NCBI GenBank assembly: GCA_030844565.1
Contig: JAUUNK010000102.1
Location: 1-16,885 of the forward strand
Length of the DNA stretch: 16,885 nucleotides
Reading direction: 5' to 3'
Origin: Bacteroides ovatus
GTDB taxonomy: Bacteria; Bacteroidota; Bacteroidia; Bacteroidales; Bacteroidaceae
Each line of letters opens with the position of its first letter. Positions within the stretch are counted from its first letter, which is position 1. Below the pieces are notes generated by a model. It saw nothing but the letters and a program-made list of their open reading frames with translations. It was not told the origin of the DNA and searched no databases. Shown piece by piece: positions 6,190-13,207 of this stretch. The position numbers were made by a program, and so were the translations under genes.

Positions 6190-6714
6190 CTATTTTTCTA
6201 ACCATACTGTTGGATAGTTTAAAGCTACTTTGATAGCTTCCATCTCAGCACTATGCCACATTTCATGCTTAAAACACCATGATAAAGCTTCATACTTATT
6301 ATTAGCTATTGGATGTTTAAATGGAATAGGCTCTAATTGCTCGAATAATATATCATCATTTAATTGCGTTAAATTATCTATACATATTTCGTTAATAGCA
6401 TCGAACTGTTCTTTTAACTTATATGCTGGAATTAAGTCCTTTTCTACTGACCTATGCAAAGTTCCCATACCGTTGAATATCTTTACATAATCAACAATAG
6501 GTATTAATTCAGTGATTTTAGTATTTCTTCCAGTAATACATGTAATAGCATGGAAGTTTTGACTAATCATCAAGTGCCCAATTTGCCAAGCAAAGTTAGA
6601 ATCTGTACTTTGAGGAATTGTGTACCATAAATCTTGCGGAATTTCGGAAATCAAACGATTTACAAAATTCCTCGATTCAATAATTTGCTCTTTTAAAAAA
6701 TCAATCTTTCTCAT
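6190..6714 (-). CDS. DinB-fold protein (probable metal-dependent transferase)
   Basis: A 174-residue protein of the DinB/YfiT four-helix superfamily. The three expected metal-ligand histidines are present: His47 in QIGHLM, and His150 and His154 in FKHEMWHSAEM. Members coordinate a divalent metal and often act as thiol-dependent transferases (bacillithiol or mycothiol S-transferases) or are induced by stress; the substrate here is unknown. The gene lies 51 bp downstream of the TetR regulator on the same strand, with a TetR-type palindrome between them, so it is probably the regulated target. A role in detoxifying a small electrophilic ligand sensed by the regulator is plausible inference. Its AT-rich sequence differs from the chromosomal genes to the right. 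Confidence 0.8.
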   Translation of the reverse strand: MRKIDFLKEQIIESRNFVNRLISEIPQDLWYTIPQSTDSNFAWQIGHLMISQNFHAITCITGRNTKITELIPIVDYVKIFNGMGTLHRSVEKDLIPAYKLKEQFDAINEICIDNLTQLNDDILFEQLEPIPFKHPIANNKYEALSWCFKHEMWHSAEMEAIKVALNYPTVWLEK

Positions 6715-6729
6715 CTTTATAAATTTATA

Positions 6730-6745
6730 TACTTATTAGTAAGTA
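6730..6745. promoter_or_regulatory. Predicted TetR operator before the DinB-fold gene
   Basis: TACTTA-TTAG-TAAGTA, a perfect 6-bp inverted repeat with a 4-bp spacer, lies 16-31 bp before the DinB-fold start codon. The same palindrome with another spacer precedes the TetR gene itself. Confidence 0.75.
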
Positions 6746-6765
6746 AGTTTTTAGCTAAAAAAATA

Positions 6766-7311
6766 TTAGATATTCAATAGTCCTTCCTGTATAGACTTAT
6801 ATACGTCATTTTTTAAGACTTTATTCATTTGCAAGGAAGATAATAATGCAGAATGAACCATGTATGCCTTTGTTCTTGGCGTTTCTGTAAATGAAAAAAC
6901 ATTAGTTTTTAGTCCATTGTCTAATAATGTTGTAAGCCATTTTAGAATTGTAGTTACCAATCCCTTCAACTCTTTCTGCATGTTTTCAGGTAAAGTGTCA
7001 TAAGATGGAGAAAGTGAGCCGACTATGCAAACCCAGTGATTATCAATAAAACTATCGTGCATATGGATGTAATTAGAAAACTGCAATTTATAATCTAAGC
7101 TTTCCCAAGTTTTAGTTAACTCGTTGAAAGCATTAAGATTCCTCCTTATTATCTCCACTCCCAAATCCGACTTTGAAGGGAAATAATAATGGATAGCTGC
7201 ATTCTTTATATTCAACGCTTTAGATATGTCAGCGTAGCTAAAAGAATTGTAGCCTATAGAGCGAATTAATTCACTTCCTAACCGTATTATTTCACTTCTT
7301 GTATCATTCAT
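6766..7311 (-). CDS. TetR-family transcriptional regulator
   Basis: A 181-residue repressor. The N-terminal TetR helix-turn-helix (about 5-50) is clear: SELIRSIGYNSFSYADISKALNI, then the recognition helix and AAIHYYFPSKSDLGVEII. The C-terminal ligand-binding region (60-181) is helical and not assignable to a known ligand; its closest feel is the TetR_C group near nitroreductase or reductase genes. I place the start at the ATG at 7311 (MNDTRSE). An in-frame ATG at 7368 would add 19 hydrophobic residues and put the predicted operator and -7 box inside the coding region. It probably represses itself and the DinB-fold gene downstream through two copies of one palindrome. Confidence 0.87.
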   Translation of the reverse strand: MNDTRSEIIRLGSELIRSIGYNSFSYADISKALNIKNAAIHYYFPSKSDLGVEIIRRNLNAFNELTKTWESLDYKLQFSNYIHMHDSFIDNHWVCIVGSLSPSYDTLPENMQKELKGLVTTILKWLTTLLDNGLKTNVFSFTETPRTKAYMVHSALLSSLQMNKVLKNDVYKSIQEGLLNI

Positions 7312-7325
7312 GATGCAAATATAAT

Positions 7326-7333
7326 CAAATTTA
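7326..7333 (-). promoter_or_regulatory. Likely -7 box of the TetR gene
   Basis: TAAATTTG on the minus strand matches TAnnTTTG and lies 15-22 bp before the start codon at 7311, overlapping the predicted operator by two bases. No clear TTTG -33 box is present at the usual distance. Confidence 0.5.
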
Positions 7334-7347
7334 CTTAGTAGTAAGTA
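7332..7347. promoter_or_regulatory. Predicted TetR operator before its own gene
   Basis: TACTTA-GTAG-TAAGTA, a perfect 6-bp inverted repeat with a 4-bp spacer, lies 21-36 bp before the TetR start and touches its -7 box. Its half-sites are identical to those of the copy at 6730-6745, supporting autorepression. Confidence 0.75.
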
Positions 7348-7368
7348 TATTCTATAAAAAATATGCAT

Positions 7369-7581
7369 TATCTTTGTGCGAAAGTTATTTGAAGCAATGG
7401 CAAAGCACAGCAGACTAAAGAAGTTTGCTCGTTTCTACATCGTTACCCATTGTCATACTCTCCTTCTTCAAAAATCTATTATTCAATAGATTACAATCAC
7501 ATTTCTTGTTTCCATCAACACACCTACCTCTATATTATAAATGATCTCCCTATCCGCCAAATAAAGAAAGTACCCCGCCAG
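7369..7581. other. Gene-poor stretch, possible element/chromosome junction
   Basis: About 210 bp without a convincing gene. A plus-strand TATCTTTG (7369-7376) matches the Bacteroides -7 box and is followed by a 30-codon reading frame (7397-7489, beginning MAKHSRLKKFARFYIV) with many basic residues that I do not recognise. The style of genes changes across this stretch, from AT-rich accessory genes to envelope genes. I found no tRNA end and no terminal repeat. Confidence 0.3.
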
Positions 7582-8787
7582 TTACTTCAATTTTGCCTTA
7601 TAAGTCTTTTCCGAGAAAGTCAGATTCAGAAAAAAAGAAAGTTTCTGCTCTTTAAATCTCCCCGAATTCACCTTCAGTTGATCTGTATATTTCACTCCTA
7701 AAGAAAGCGTACTGCGGCTACGAAACTCAAAATTAAGTCCGGTACTCAGATAATAATTCGTTGTCGTCTTATCATGCACTGAAATATATGAGTTGCCCAT
7801 ACCTGCTCCTAGCAATAAACGTACCGGTTTACTATAAGGATTTCCCAATGTATAGCTGCCTCCCAGCATCAAACGATGTTGATTACGAAAACTTATACTG
7901 GAATGCGAAGACTCCAGCCGGCTCCAGTCAACAAATTTATAGTCGATGGAAGCCATCCAGCGCAACGTAGTATAAGACGCTCCGAAGCCGATAAACTGCG
8001 GCAAACAAGTGCGATACTTTTTTCCTTTTTCTTCAATGTTTCCGCTGGAACTGCTACTGCTCACCGCATGATCATTATCCTGCATCAAGTCTTGAGAATA
8101 TCCATATACGACTCCTGCCACCACCGAACGGTAATGATCCAGCTTATAGGTATACTGTAATCCGAAATCGGCATAAATCGTATGTTTATGCGAACTATTA
8201 CTTTCTGTTGCACTCCCTTGAGTTTCTGTTTGTGAAATACTTCCTCCCACATAAGAAAAGTTTGTACCCAGTGAAAGCCCTTTCCACAGTTCGTACGCAA
8301 CACTGATGCCCATTTTGGATACCCCTCCCTCACCTTGAAAAAGTGAAGTCACCGTACTTCCGTCCGTACCCGCCACATCCTGATCAAGCGATATGGCATA
8401 CCCTACACTACTGACAGGAGCCATAAAAATAGCTCCATACCAACGGGGAGCTATACGGAATCCAACAGCCAAATTATTAAGATTGCCATTCAGAGAATGA
8501 TTGCTCGCTCCTGACTGTGAATATTTCAGATAAGACCCGCTGACACCCAAATCGAAAAAGAAATACTGCGGCAATAATCCCGTTAAAGAAGCCGGATTGG
8601 CATCATTAATCACATTTTCTCCACGCAATGCAATACCAACTCCCCCCAAGCCTGAATAAATTCCGCCTTCTCCGGTAGACAATTCGCCGAGTCCGAACAT
8701 GGAAACCGGCGAACTCGTCATATTTTGGGCAGCCACATTCAATAAGTTCGCACCTAGTATAAGGATAGATAAAACTCTTCTTTTCAT
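7582..8787 (-). CDS. Outer-membrane beta-barrel protein (PorV/FadL-like)
   Basis: A 401-residue protein with a Sec signal peptide (about 1-20, ending in NVAAQ). It continues with SSPVSMFGLGELSTGEGG and a GLGGVGIALRGENVINDANPASL segment, a pattern typical of Bacteroidetes outer-membrane proteins related to OmpP1/FadL and PorV. The rest is alternating aromatic and polar beta strands (for example SLGTNFSYVGGSIS, IDYKFVDWSRLESS), and it ends with strands such as QKLSFFLNLTF. It probably forms a beta-barrel in the outer membrane. Its start overlaps the stop of the DUF4270 lipoprotein gene in an ATGA, so the two are translationally coupled and likely work together. A role in a secretion or surface-attachment complex is possible; no function is established from sequence. 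Confidence 0.8.
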   Translation of the reverse strand: MKRRVLSILILGANLLNVAAQNMTSSPVSMFGLGELSTGEGGIYSGLGGVGIALRGENVINDANPASLTGLLPQYFFFDLGVSGSYLKYSQSGASNHSLNGNLNNLAVGFRIAPRWYGAIFMAPVSSVGYAISLDQDVAGTDGSTVTSLFQGEGGVSKMGISVAYELWKGLSLGTNFSYVGGSISQTETQGSATESNSSHKHTIYADFGLQYTYKLDHYRSVVAGVVYGYSQDLMQDNDHAVSSSSSSGNIEEKGKKYRTCLPQFIGFGASYTTLRWMASIDYKFVDWSRLESSHSSISFRNQHRLMLGGSYTLGNPYSKPVRLLLGAGMGNSYISVHDKTTTNYYLSTGLNFEFRSRSTLSLGVKYTDQLKVNSGRFKEQKLSFFLNLTFSEKTYKAKLK

Positions 8788-10121
8788 TTCGTATATGTCT
8801 TATAATAAATAGTGAGTGATACATTATTATCATGGTCATTCACAGGGTGTTTGCTATCTCCCAGCACTACTCCCTGAACGGTATTATAAAAAGCATTGTC
8901 AGAGAGGAATATTTGCAGTTTCTCACGGCTCTCCCCCGCTGTCCCCAGATTATTCTGAATAAACGAGGTGATATCAAACGAATAGTGAGTATCTTCATAA
9001 TAGATATTATCCTCCACCAAACTTCCCGTTTGCACGGTATTTCCCGAGATATCAGTAATGACACTCTGAGTGGCGTTATTCTGGTCTGCCGTATAGAGAG
9101 ACAACGATTTCGGCAATGGATACTTTCCGTTATACGTACCCTTGATAGGATATAGCTTGAGTACTGCACTTTCAATGGAAACAAGCCTTCCGGTCTGATT
9201 CAGATTATTCAGATAGGGAAATTCGACATTGATATACATACCGGTCAGCCCTTGCAGATACACCTGATGTTCGCTCTCGGAAGAAGGCAGTTCATAATCT
9301 GTTCCTGCCTTGAGATTCTCCAAAGGAGTATTAGTACGGTCATGTTCCACCTTGGTGTAGTTCAGTGAAGTGCTGGCATTGAACACTAAGGTCTGTTCCG
9401 TAGGCTTCTCTTTCAGTTCATGATAATAAAGGGTAATACAAAAACTCGAATCGTTCACCTGAAAGCCGTTAATGCACGTCCCGTTTTCATCGGGAATAAA
9501 AGCTATTCCTTTGAAGAAAGCCCGGAAACGATCCTGAGACTCCATACATTCATCATCTTCCAGCATTAAATTAAACCACTTCTTTCCCCATTCGTCAGGC
9601 AGGCGCGTTTCATGCAACTCGTTCCGATAGCCGGGTGTAGGACGTATAGAAACAGAACCAAGATGATTATTCTGATTATAGCTAACGTTGGTCTTATTAA
9701 ACAGGTAACCGTTATCTTCCAGAGAGAGTCCTTGCGATAAACTATATAAGTCAATACGATGATAGACCAGCGTATCCCCCAGATAATCCCCGGAAGTATA
9801 CCATTTGAACGTGATAGAGTCAAACTGATAGTCAGTAGTCTCATTAAGTGAGTGAGAAGGTACTTGATATTCTGCATAAAACGAAGTTTTTATTTCTCCG
9901 TAAAGAGCATCCTTAAATCGCCCGATCTGGCAGATCGTATCTCCCGAAGTTGCCAGCGAGTCGGCTAATAATGTGCTCAGAGTCACCATACACGTATCTG
10001 TCACTACATTTATAAAAGAACTCTCTACCCATTTACTTCCAATGGAAGAAGATTCATCCCTACAGGAGAATATTGTACAAAATAAGAGTAATGAATAAAA
10101 AAGTGTAATTAATAGTCTCAT
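8784..10121 (-). CDS. DUF4270-family lipoprotein
   Basis: A 445-residue protein with a lipoprotein signal peptide: hydrophobic core LLITLFYSLLLFCTIFSC with Cys20 as the lipidated residue, followed by RDESSS. The body is beta-rich with repeated features of the DUF4270 family known from Bacteroidetes, including IGRFKDALYGEIKTSFYAEYQ (about 66-86), YQFDSITFKWY, a mid-section NGFQVNDSSFCITLYYH, and a C-terminal DITSFIQNNLG followed by VVLGDSKHP and a closing strand VSLTIYYKTYTK. The function of DUF4270 is not known; it should sit in the outer membrane, facing either side. It is the first gene of a leftward pair with the beta-barrel gene and diverges from the kelch gene. Confidence 0.82.
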   Translation of the reverse strand: MRLLITLFYSLLLFCTIFSCRDESSSIGSKWVESSFINVVTDTCMVTLSTLLADSLATSGDTICQIGRFKDALYGEIKTSFYAEYQVPSHSLNETTDYQFDSITFKWYTSGDYLGDTLVYHRIDLYSLSQGLSLEDNGYLFNKTNVSYNQNNHLGSVSIRPTPGYRNELHETRLPDEWGKKWFNLMLEDDECMESQDRFRAFFKGIAFIPDENGTCINGFQVNDSSFCITLYYHELKEKPTEQTLVFNASTSLNYTKVEHDRTNTPLENLKAGTDYELPSSESEHQVYLQGLTGMYINVEFPYLNNLNQTGRLVSIESAVLKLYPIKGTYNGKYPLPKSLSLYTADQNNATQSVITDISGNTVQTGSLVEDNIYYEDTHYSFDITSFIQNNLGTAGESREKLQIFLSDNAFYNTVQGVVLGDSKHPVNDHDNNVSLTIYYKTYTK

Positions 10122-10143
10122 AATGAATATTATTTTTGAGTTG

Positions 10144-10175
10144 CAAAGGAACCCCTTTAGGAAAGCATCCCCAAA
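10144..10175 (-). promoter_or_regulatory. Promoter of the DUF4270/beta-barrel operon
   Basis: On the minus strand TTTG (10172-10175) and TTCCTTTG (10144-10151, one mismatch to TAnnTTTG) are separated by 20 bp. The start codon at 10121 lies about 22 bp downstream, so the leader is very short. Confidence 0.55.
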
Positions 10176-10251
10176 ATTAATCGACTATTTCCCGCTATTT
10201 ATAGACTCGGTTTTGTTCGATAGAGAAAATAGGGCTATTTGTCGATATCTT

Positions 10252-10282
10252 TTTTCTTCAACCGCATTGATAGCTACATTTG
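10252..10282 (+). promoter_or_regulatory. Promoter of the kelch/DUF4907 operon
   Basis: TACATTTG (10275-10282) is a full match to the Bacteroides -7 box. Nineteen bp upstream is TTTT (10252-10255), one mismatch from the -33 TTTG. The kelch start codon is about 36 bp downstream. Confidence 0.5.
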
Positions 10283-10318
10283 CCCCAAGTTTAAAACGTA
10301 ATAAAACGAATGGAAATA

Positions 10319-11407
10319 ATGAAAAAACTACAACTGTTATTAGTATCAATAGCTATGCTATCCATGTTCTCATGTTCAGATGATGATGACGACACATTAG
10401 GTGTGTGGTATCGCCGTTCTGATTTCGACGGAAGGGCAAGGGAGGACGCAGCCGGATTTGTGATAGATAACCGGGGATATTTGTGCGGTGGATATCGGGG
10501 AAAAGACCAGCGGGAAAGAGACTGTTGGGAATATAATATCGATAACGACTGGTGGACGCAATGTGCCGACCTTCCCGAAGAGGCGGCGGCCCGGAACGGG
10601 GCTGTCGGATTTGCGATCAACTCCAAAGGATATGTGACTACGGGATATACCGTATACAGAGATGACGATCCACTACATACCGGAGGATATGCATATTTAA
10701 AAGATACATGGGAATATGAACCGGCAACGGACACCTGGAAACAGATGGATGACTACCCCGGAGATGCCCGAATCAACGCCATAGCCTTCGCTATCGGTAA
10801 TTACGGTTATGTAGGCACCGGTCAGTCTAAAGATGATAAACAGACCAAGGACTTTTACCGCTTTGATCCGACAGCCGCTTCCGGCAGCCAATGGACTATC
10901 GTCAACGGATTCGGCGGTCAGAAAAGAACCGGCGGACTCTCCTTTATTATCGATAATGTCGCCTACATTGTCGGAGGAACAAACAATGGTAAGGATGTCG
11001 ATGACTTCTGGAAGTTCGATCCCAGCAAAAGTGAAGAGAACAAATGGGTACGTCTCCGTGACATTACAGACCAGAGCAGTGACGACTACGATGACGATTA
11101 CAAATCAATCACCCGCACCTACGGCTGTGCTTTTATTATAGACGATCAGGCATATATCACTTTAGGACAAACAGCCTCCGGTAGCTTCCGAAGTAATTAC
11201 TGGATATACGATCCTGCTAAAGACTTATGGCGCAGCAGTGAAACGGAAGATGGTTTTGACTATACTCCTTTCAAAGGAAGTTCACGCATCAAAGCGGTTT
11301 GTTTCGCTACCGGCAGACGAGGTATTATCACTACCGGAGGCAGTAGCAGCTATTATTATGACGATACATGGGAGTTACATCCATATGAATGGGAAGAGAA
11401 TGACTAA
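10319..11407 (+). CDS. Kelch-repeat surface lipoprotein (six-bladed propeller)
   Basis: A 362-residue protein starting at MKKLQLLLVSIAM; an ATG three codons earlier (10310) is possible. The signal peptide ends in SMFSC with Cys19 lipidated, followed by SDDDDD. Serine plus acidic residues after the cysteine is the known Bacteroides surface-export signal, so the protein should face the outside. Six kelch-type repeats follow, each with a strand of the type GFVIDNRGYLCGGY or AFAIGNYGYVGTG and a second of the type TWEYEPATDTW or FWKFDPSKSEENKW. They predict a six-bladed beta-propeller filling the whole mature protein. Propellers of this kind bind proteins or glycans; no oxidase catalytic residues are recognised. 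It is followed by an overlapping DUF4907 gene and diverges from DUF4270. Confidence 0.87.
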   Translation: MKKLQLLLVSIAMLSMFSCSDDDDDTLGVWYRRSDFDGRAREDAAGFVIDNRGYLCGGYRGKDQRERDCWEYNIDNDWWTQCADLPEEAAARNGAVGFAINSKGYVTTGYTVYRDDDPLHTGGYAYLKDTWEYEPATDTWKQMDDYPGDARINAIAFAIGNYGYVGTGQSKDDKQTKDFYRFDPTAASGSQWTIVNGFGGQKRTGGLSFIIDNVAYIVGGTNNGKDVDDFWKFDPSKSEENKWVRLRDITDQSSDDYDDDYKSITRTYGCAFIIDDQAYITLGQTASGSFRSNYWIYDPAKDLWRSSETEDGFDYTPFKGSSRIKAVCFATGRRGIITTGGSSSYYYDDTWELHPYEWEEND

Positions 11408-11741
11408 GAAAAAGATACTCGGATGCTCTGTTGCAGGAATATTGACAGTAATCGCTTGTCTGTCTTTTTCCAAAGCATCTTTTTCTAATACAGATTCTTC
11501 TGATCCTTCTTTTTCAATGGAAGTGATTGAGGTAAACGGAGGATATGGCTATCAAATATCTCACAACAATCATATAACGATTTTTCAGCCTTTCATACCC
11601 TGTATTTCCGGTAAAAAACCTTTCATGGAGAAAAGGGATGCCGAACAAGTCGGACAGTTAGTAATGAAACGGATGAAAAGCAGAGAGAATTATACTGTTA
11701 CTCTCGATGATTTAGAAAGTCTCGGAATCAAAATAAAATAA
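11400..11741 (+). CDS. DUF4907-family protein
   Basis: A 113-residue exported protein. The N-terminal hydrophobic segment ILGCSVAGILTVIAC (6-20) is a signal peptide, with Cys20 as a possible lipidation site. The mature part contains NGGYGYQISHNNHITIFQPFIPCISGKKPF and DAEQVGQLVMKRM, then a segment ending in LDDLESLGI, all typical of the DUF4907 family as I recall it. The start ATG at 11400 overlaps the kelch stop by 8 bp, indicating coupling; an ATG at 11385 would overlap by 23 bp and adds five residues. The reading frame extends further upstream only inside the kelch gene, so a longer form is not credible. Function unknown; the tight linkage with the kelch protein suggests a binding partner. 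Confidence 0.75.
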   Translation: MTKKKILGCSVAGILTVIACLSFSKASFSNTDSSDPSFSMEVIEVNGGYGYQISHNNHITIFQPFIPCISGKKPFMEKRDAEQVGQLVMKRMKSRENYTVTLDDLESLGIKIK

Positions 11742-11747
11742 ATGTAG

Positions 11748-11789
11748 AAAGAGGAAAAGGTGATCACATACGATTGCCTTTTCCTCTTT
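11748..11789 (+). terminator. Rho-independent terminator of the kelch/DUF4907 operon
   Basis: A perfect 13-bp stem (AAAGAGGAAAAGG with CCTTTTCCTCTTT) around a 16-nt loop begins 7 bp after the stop codon, and the right arm runs into a T-rich tract. Confidence 0.85.
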
Positions 11790-11856
11790 TTGTATAGTAG
11801 AGAAGGTGGGATACAGCATTTTCTACTCTTTTTTTATGCAAAATCTATGCAAGAAT

Positions 11857-11880
11857 ATGGAATTCCCCCAAGGAATCCAT
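11857..11880. promoter_or_regulatory. Inverted repeat next to the peptidase promoter
   Basis: ATGGA-A-TTCC and the facing GGAA-TCCAT form an inverted repeat with one bulged base, ending at the first base of the -7 box. It sits where a -33 box is expected, and no TTTG is present, so activation by a bound protein is conceivable. A TATGCAA direct repeat (11835, 11846) precedes it. Confidence 0.4.
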
Positions 11881-11887
11881 ATCTTTG
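11880..11887 (+). promoter_or_regulatory. -7 box of the C1 peptidase gene
   Basis: TATCTTTG is a full match to TAnnTTTG, 33 bp before the start codon at 11921. No TTTG -33 element is found at 19-21 bp upstream. Confidence 0.6.
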
Positions 11888-11920
11888 TAACCAAAACAAT
11901 TTAATATTAATTTCATCAGA

Positions 11921-13105
11921 ATGAAAAAGAGTATCCTTATCGCTGCCTTAGGCTTGTTCAGCCTGAGCGCAATGGCACAAGACGCAAAACCCGAAGAGGG
12001 CTTCGTTTTCACAACAGTGAAAGAAAATCCGATTACTTCTATCAAGAACCAGAATCGTTCAAGTACTTGCTGGAGTTTCTCTGCTTTGGGATTTCTGGAA
12101 TCAGAACTACTACGTTTGGGTAAAGGCGAATACGACCTTTCGGAAATGTTTGTTGTACACAAAACAATGGAAGACCGCGGAACAAACTATGTACGCTATC
12201 ATGGCGACAGTTCTTTCTCTCCCGGCGGAAGTTTCTATGACATCATCTATTGTATGAAGAATTACGGACTGGTTCCGCAAGAAGCAATGCCGGGTATCAT
12301 GTATGGTGATACACTGCCGGTACACAATGAACTGGACGCTGTTGCAGAAGGATACATCAATGCGATCGCCAAAGGTAAACTCACTAAACTGACTCCGGTA
12401 TGGAAGAAAGGTCTTAGCGCCATCTACGATACTTATTTGGGAACGTGCCCGGAGAACTTCACTTACAACGGCAAGGAATATACTCCGAAGACTTTCGCTG
12501 AATCGCTCGGACTGAAAGCTGAAGATTATGTGTCACTAACTTCATATACACACCATCCTTTCTATTCTCAATTCGCTATCGAGATTCAGGACAACTGGCG
12601 TAATGGTTTGTCCTACAATCTTCCGCTCGACGAGTTCATGGCTGTAATGGACAACGCTGTAAAGCAAGGATATACATTCGCATGGGGAAGTGACGTCAGC
12701 GAACAAGGTTTCACCCGTGACGGTGTTGCCGTAATGCCGGATGCTGCCAAAGGAGCAGAACTTACCGGCTCGGATATGGCTCGCTGGACAGGTCTGACTG
12801 CTGCCGATAAACGCAAAGAACTGACTTCCAAACCGCTTCCGGAAATGGAAATCACTCAGGAAATGCGCCAGACTGCTTTCGACAACTGGGAAACTACAGA
12901 TGACCACGGAATGGTAATCTACGGTATCGCCAAAGATCAGAATGGAAAAGAATACTTTATGGTAAAGAACTCTTGGGGTACAAGTGGTAAGTACAAAGGC
13001 ATCTGGTATGCATCCAAAGCATTCGTTGCTTACAAAACAATGAATATCCTGGTACACAAAGATGCACTTCCTAAAGAAATTGCAAAGAAACTAGGTATCA
13101 AATAA
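11921..13105 (+). CDS. Secreted C1B cysteine peptidase (bleomycin hydrolase/PepC type)
   Basis: A 394-residue papain-fold peptidase of family C1B. A Sec signal peptide (1-19, ending in SAMAQ) directs it to the periplasm or beyond, unlike the cytoplasmic PepC and bleomycin hydrolase of other organisms. The catalytic set is complete: Gln44 (oxyanion hole), Cys50 in SSTCWSF, His329 in DDHGMVI and Asn350 in VKNSWG. The large insertion between the catalytic Cys and His is characteristic of C1B enzymes, which act as aminopeptidases or oligopeptidases and often form hexamers. The expected role is trimming of peptides taken up or released in the gut. The gene stands alone, with its own promoter and a strong terminator at each end. 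Confidence 0.92.
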   Translation: MKKSILIAALGLFSLSAMAQDAKPEEGFVFTTVKENPITSIKNQNRSSTCWSFSALGFLESELLRLGKGEYDLSEMFVVHKTMEDRGTNYVRYHGDSSFSPGGSFYDIIYCMKNYGLVPQEAMPGIMYGDTLPVHNELDAVAEGYINAIAKGKLTKLTPVWKKGLSAIYDTYLGTCPENFTYNGKEYTPKTFAESLGLKAEDYVSLTSYTHHPFYSQFAIEIQDNWRNGLSYNLPLDEFMAVMDNAVKQGYTFAWGSDVSEQGFTRDGVAVMPDAAKGAELTGSDMARWTGLTAADKRKELTSKPLPEMEITQEMRQTAFDNWETTDDHGMVIYGIAKDQNGKEYFMVKNSWGTSGKYKGIWYASKAFVAYKTMNILVHKDALPKEIAKKLGIK

Positions 13106-13120
13106 AGATTCACTCTTATT

Positions 13121-13171
13121 TAAACATAAAAGCTCCGGAAGTTAAGATTACTTCCGGAGCTTTTATGTTTA
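13121..13171. terminator. Strong bidirectional terminator (22-bp perfect stem)
   Basis: Arms 13121-13142 and 13150-13171 are perfectly complementary over 22 bp around a 7-nt loop. A GC-rich core (GCTCCGGAAGT) is flanked by A-rich and T-rich ends on both strands, so it serves the convergent peptidase and response-regulator genes alike. Confidence 0.9.
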
Positions 13172-13207
13172 ATGATGTTCTCTTGTATACTGTAAATAGC
13201 CAAATAC

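Noticed and set aside
7368..7368. ATG at 7368 as start of the TetR gene
   Set aside because: It would place the predicted operator and -7 box inside the gene and add a hydrophobic tail unlike TetR proteins.
7419..7428. AGAAGTTTGC as a possible CTnDOT-type attachment core
   Set aside because: It shares the TTTGC end but differs from the GTANNTTTGC pattern at two fixed positions, and no second copy can be shown.
7397..7489. A 30-codon plus-strand frame starting MAKHSRLKKF
   Set aside because: Too short to support as a gene and no homologue recognised; mentioned only as part of the possible junction.
11238..11399. Longer upstream form of the DUF4907 frame
   Set aside because: The added part is out of frame with, and wholly inside, the kelch gene; the signal peptide begins only at 11400 or 11385.
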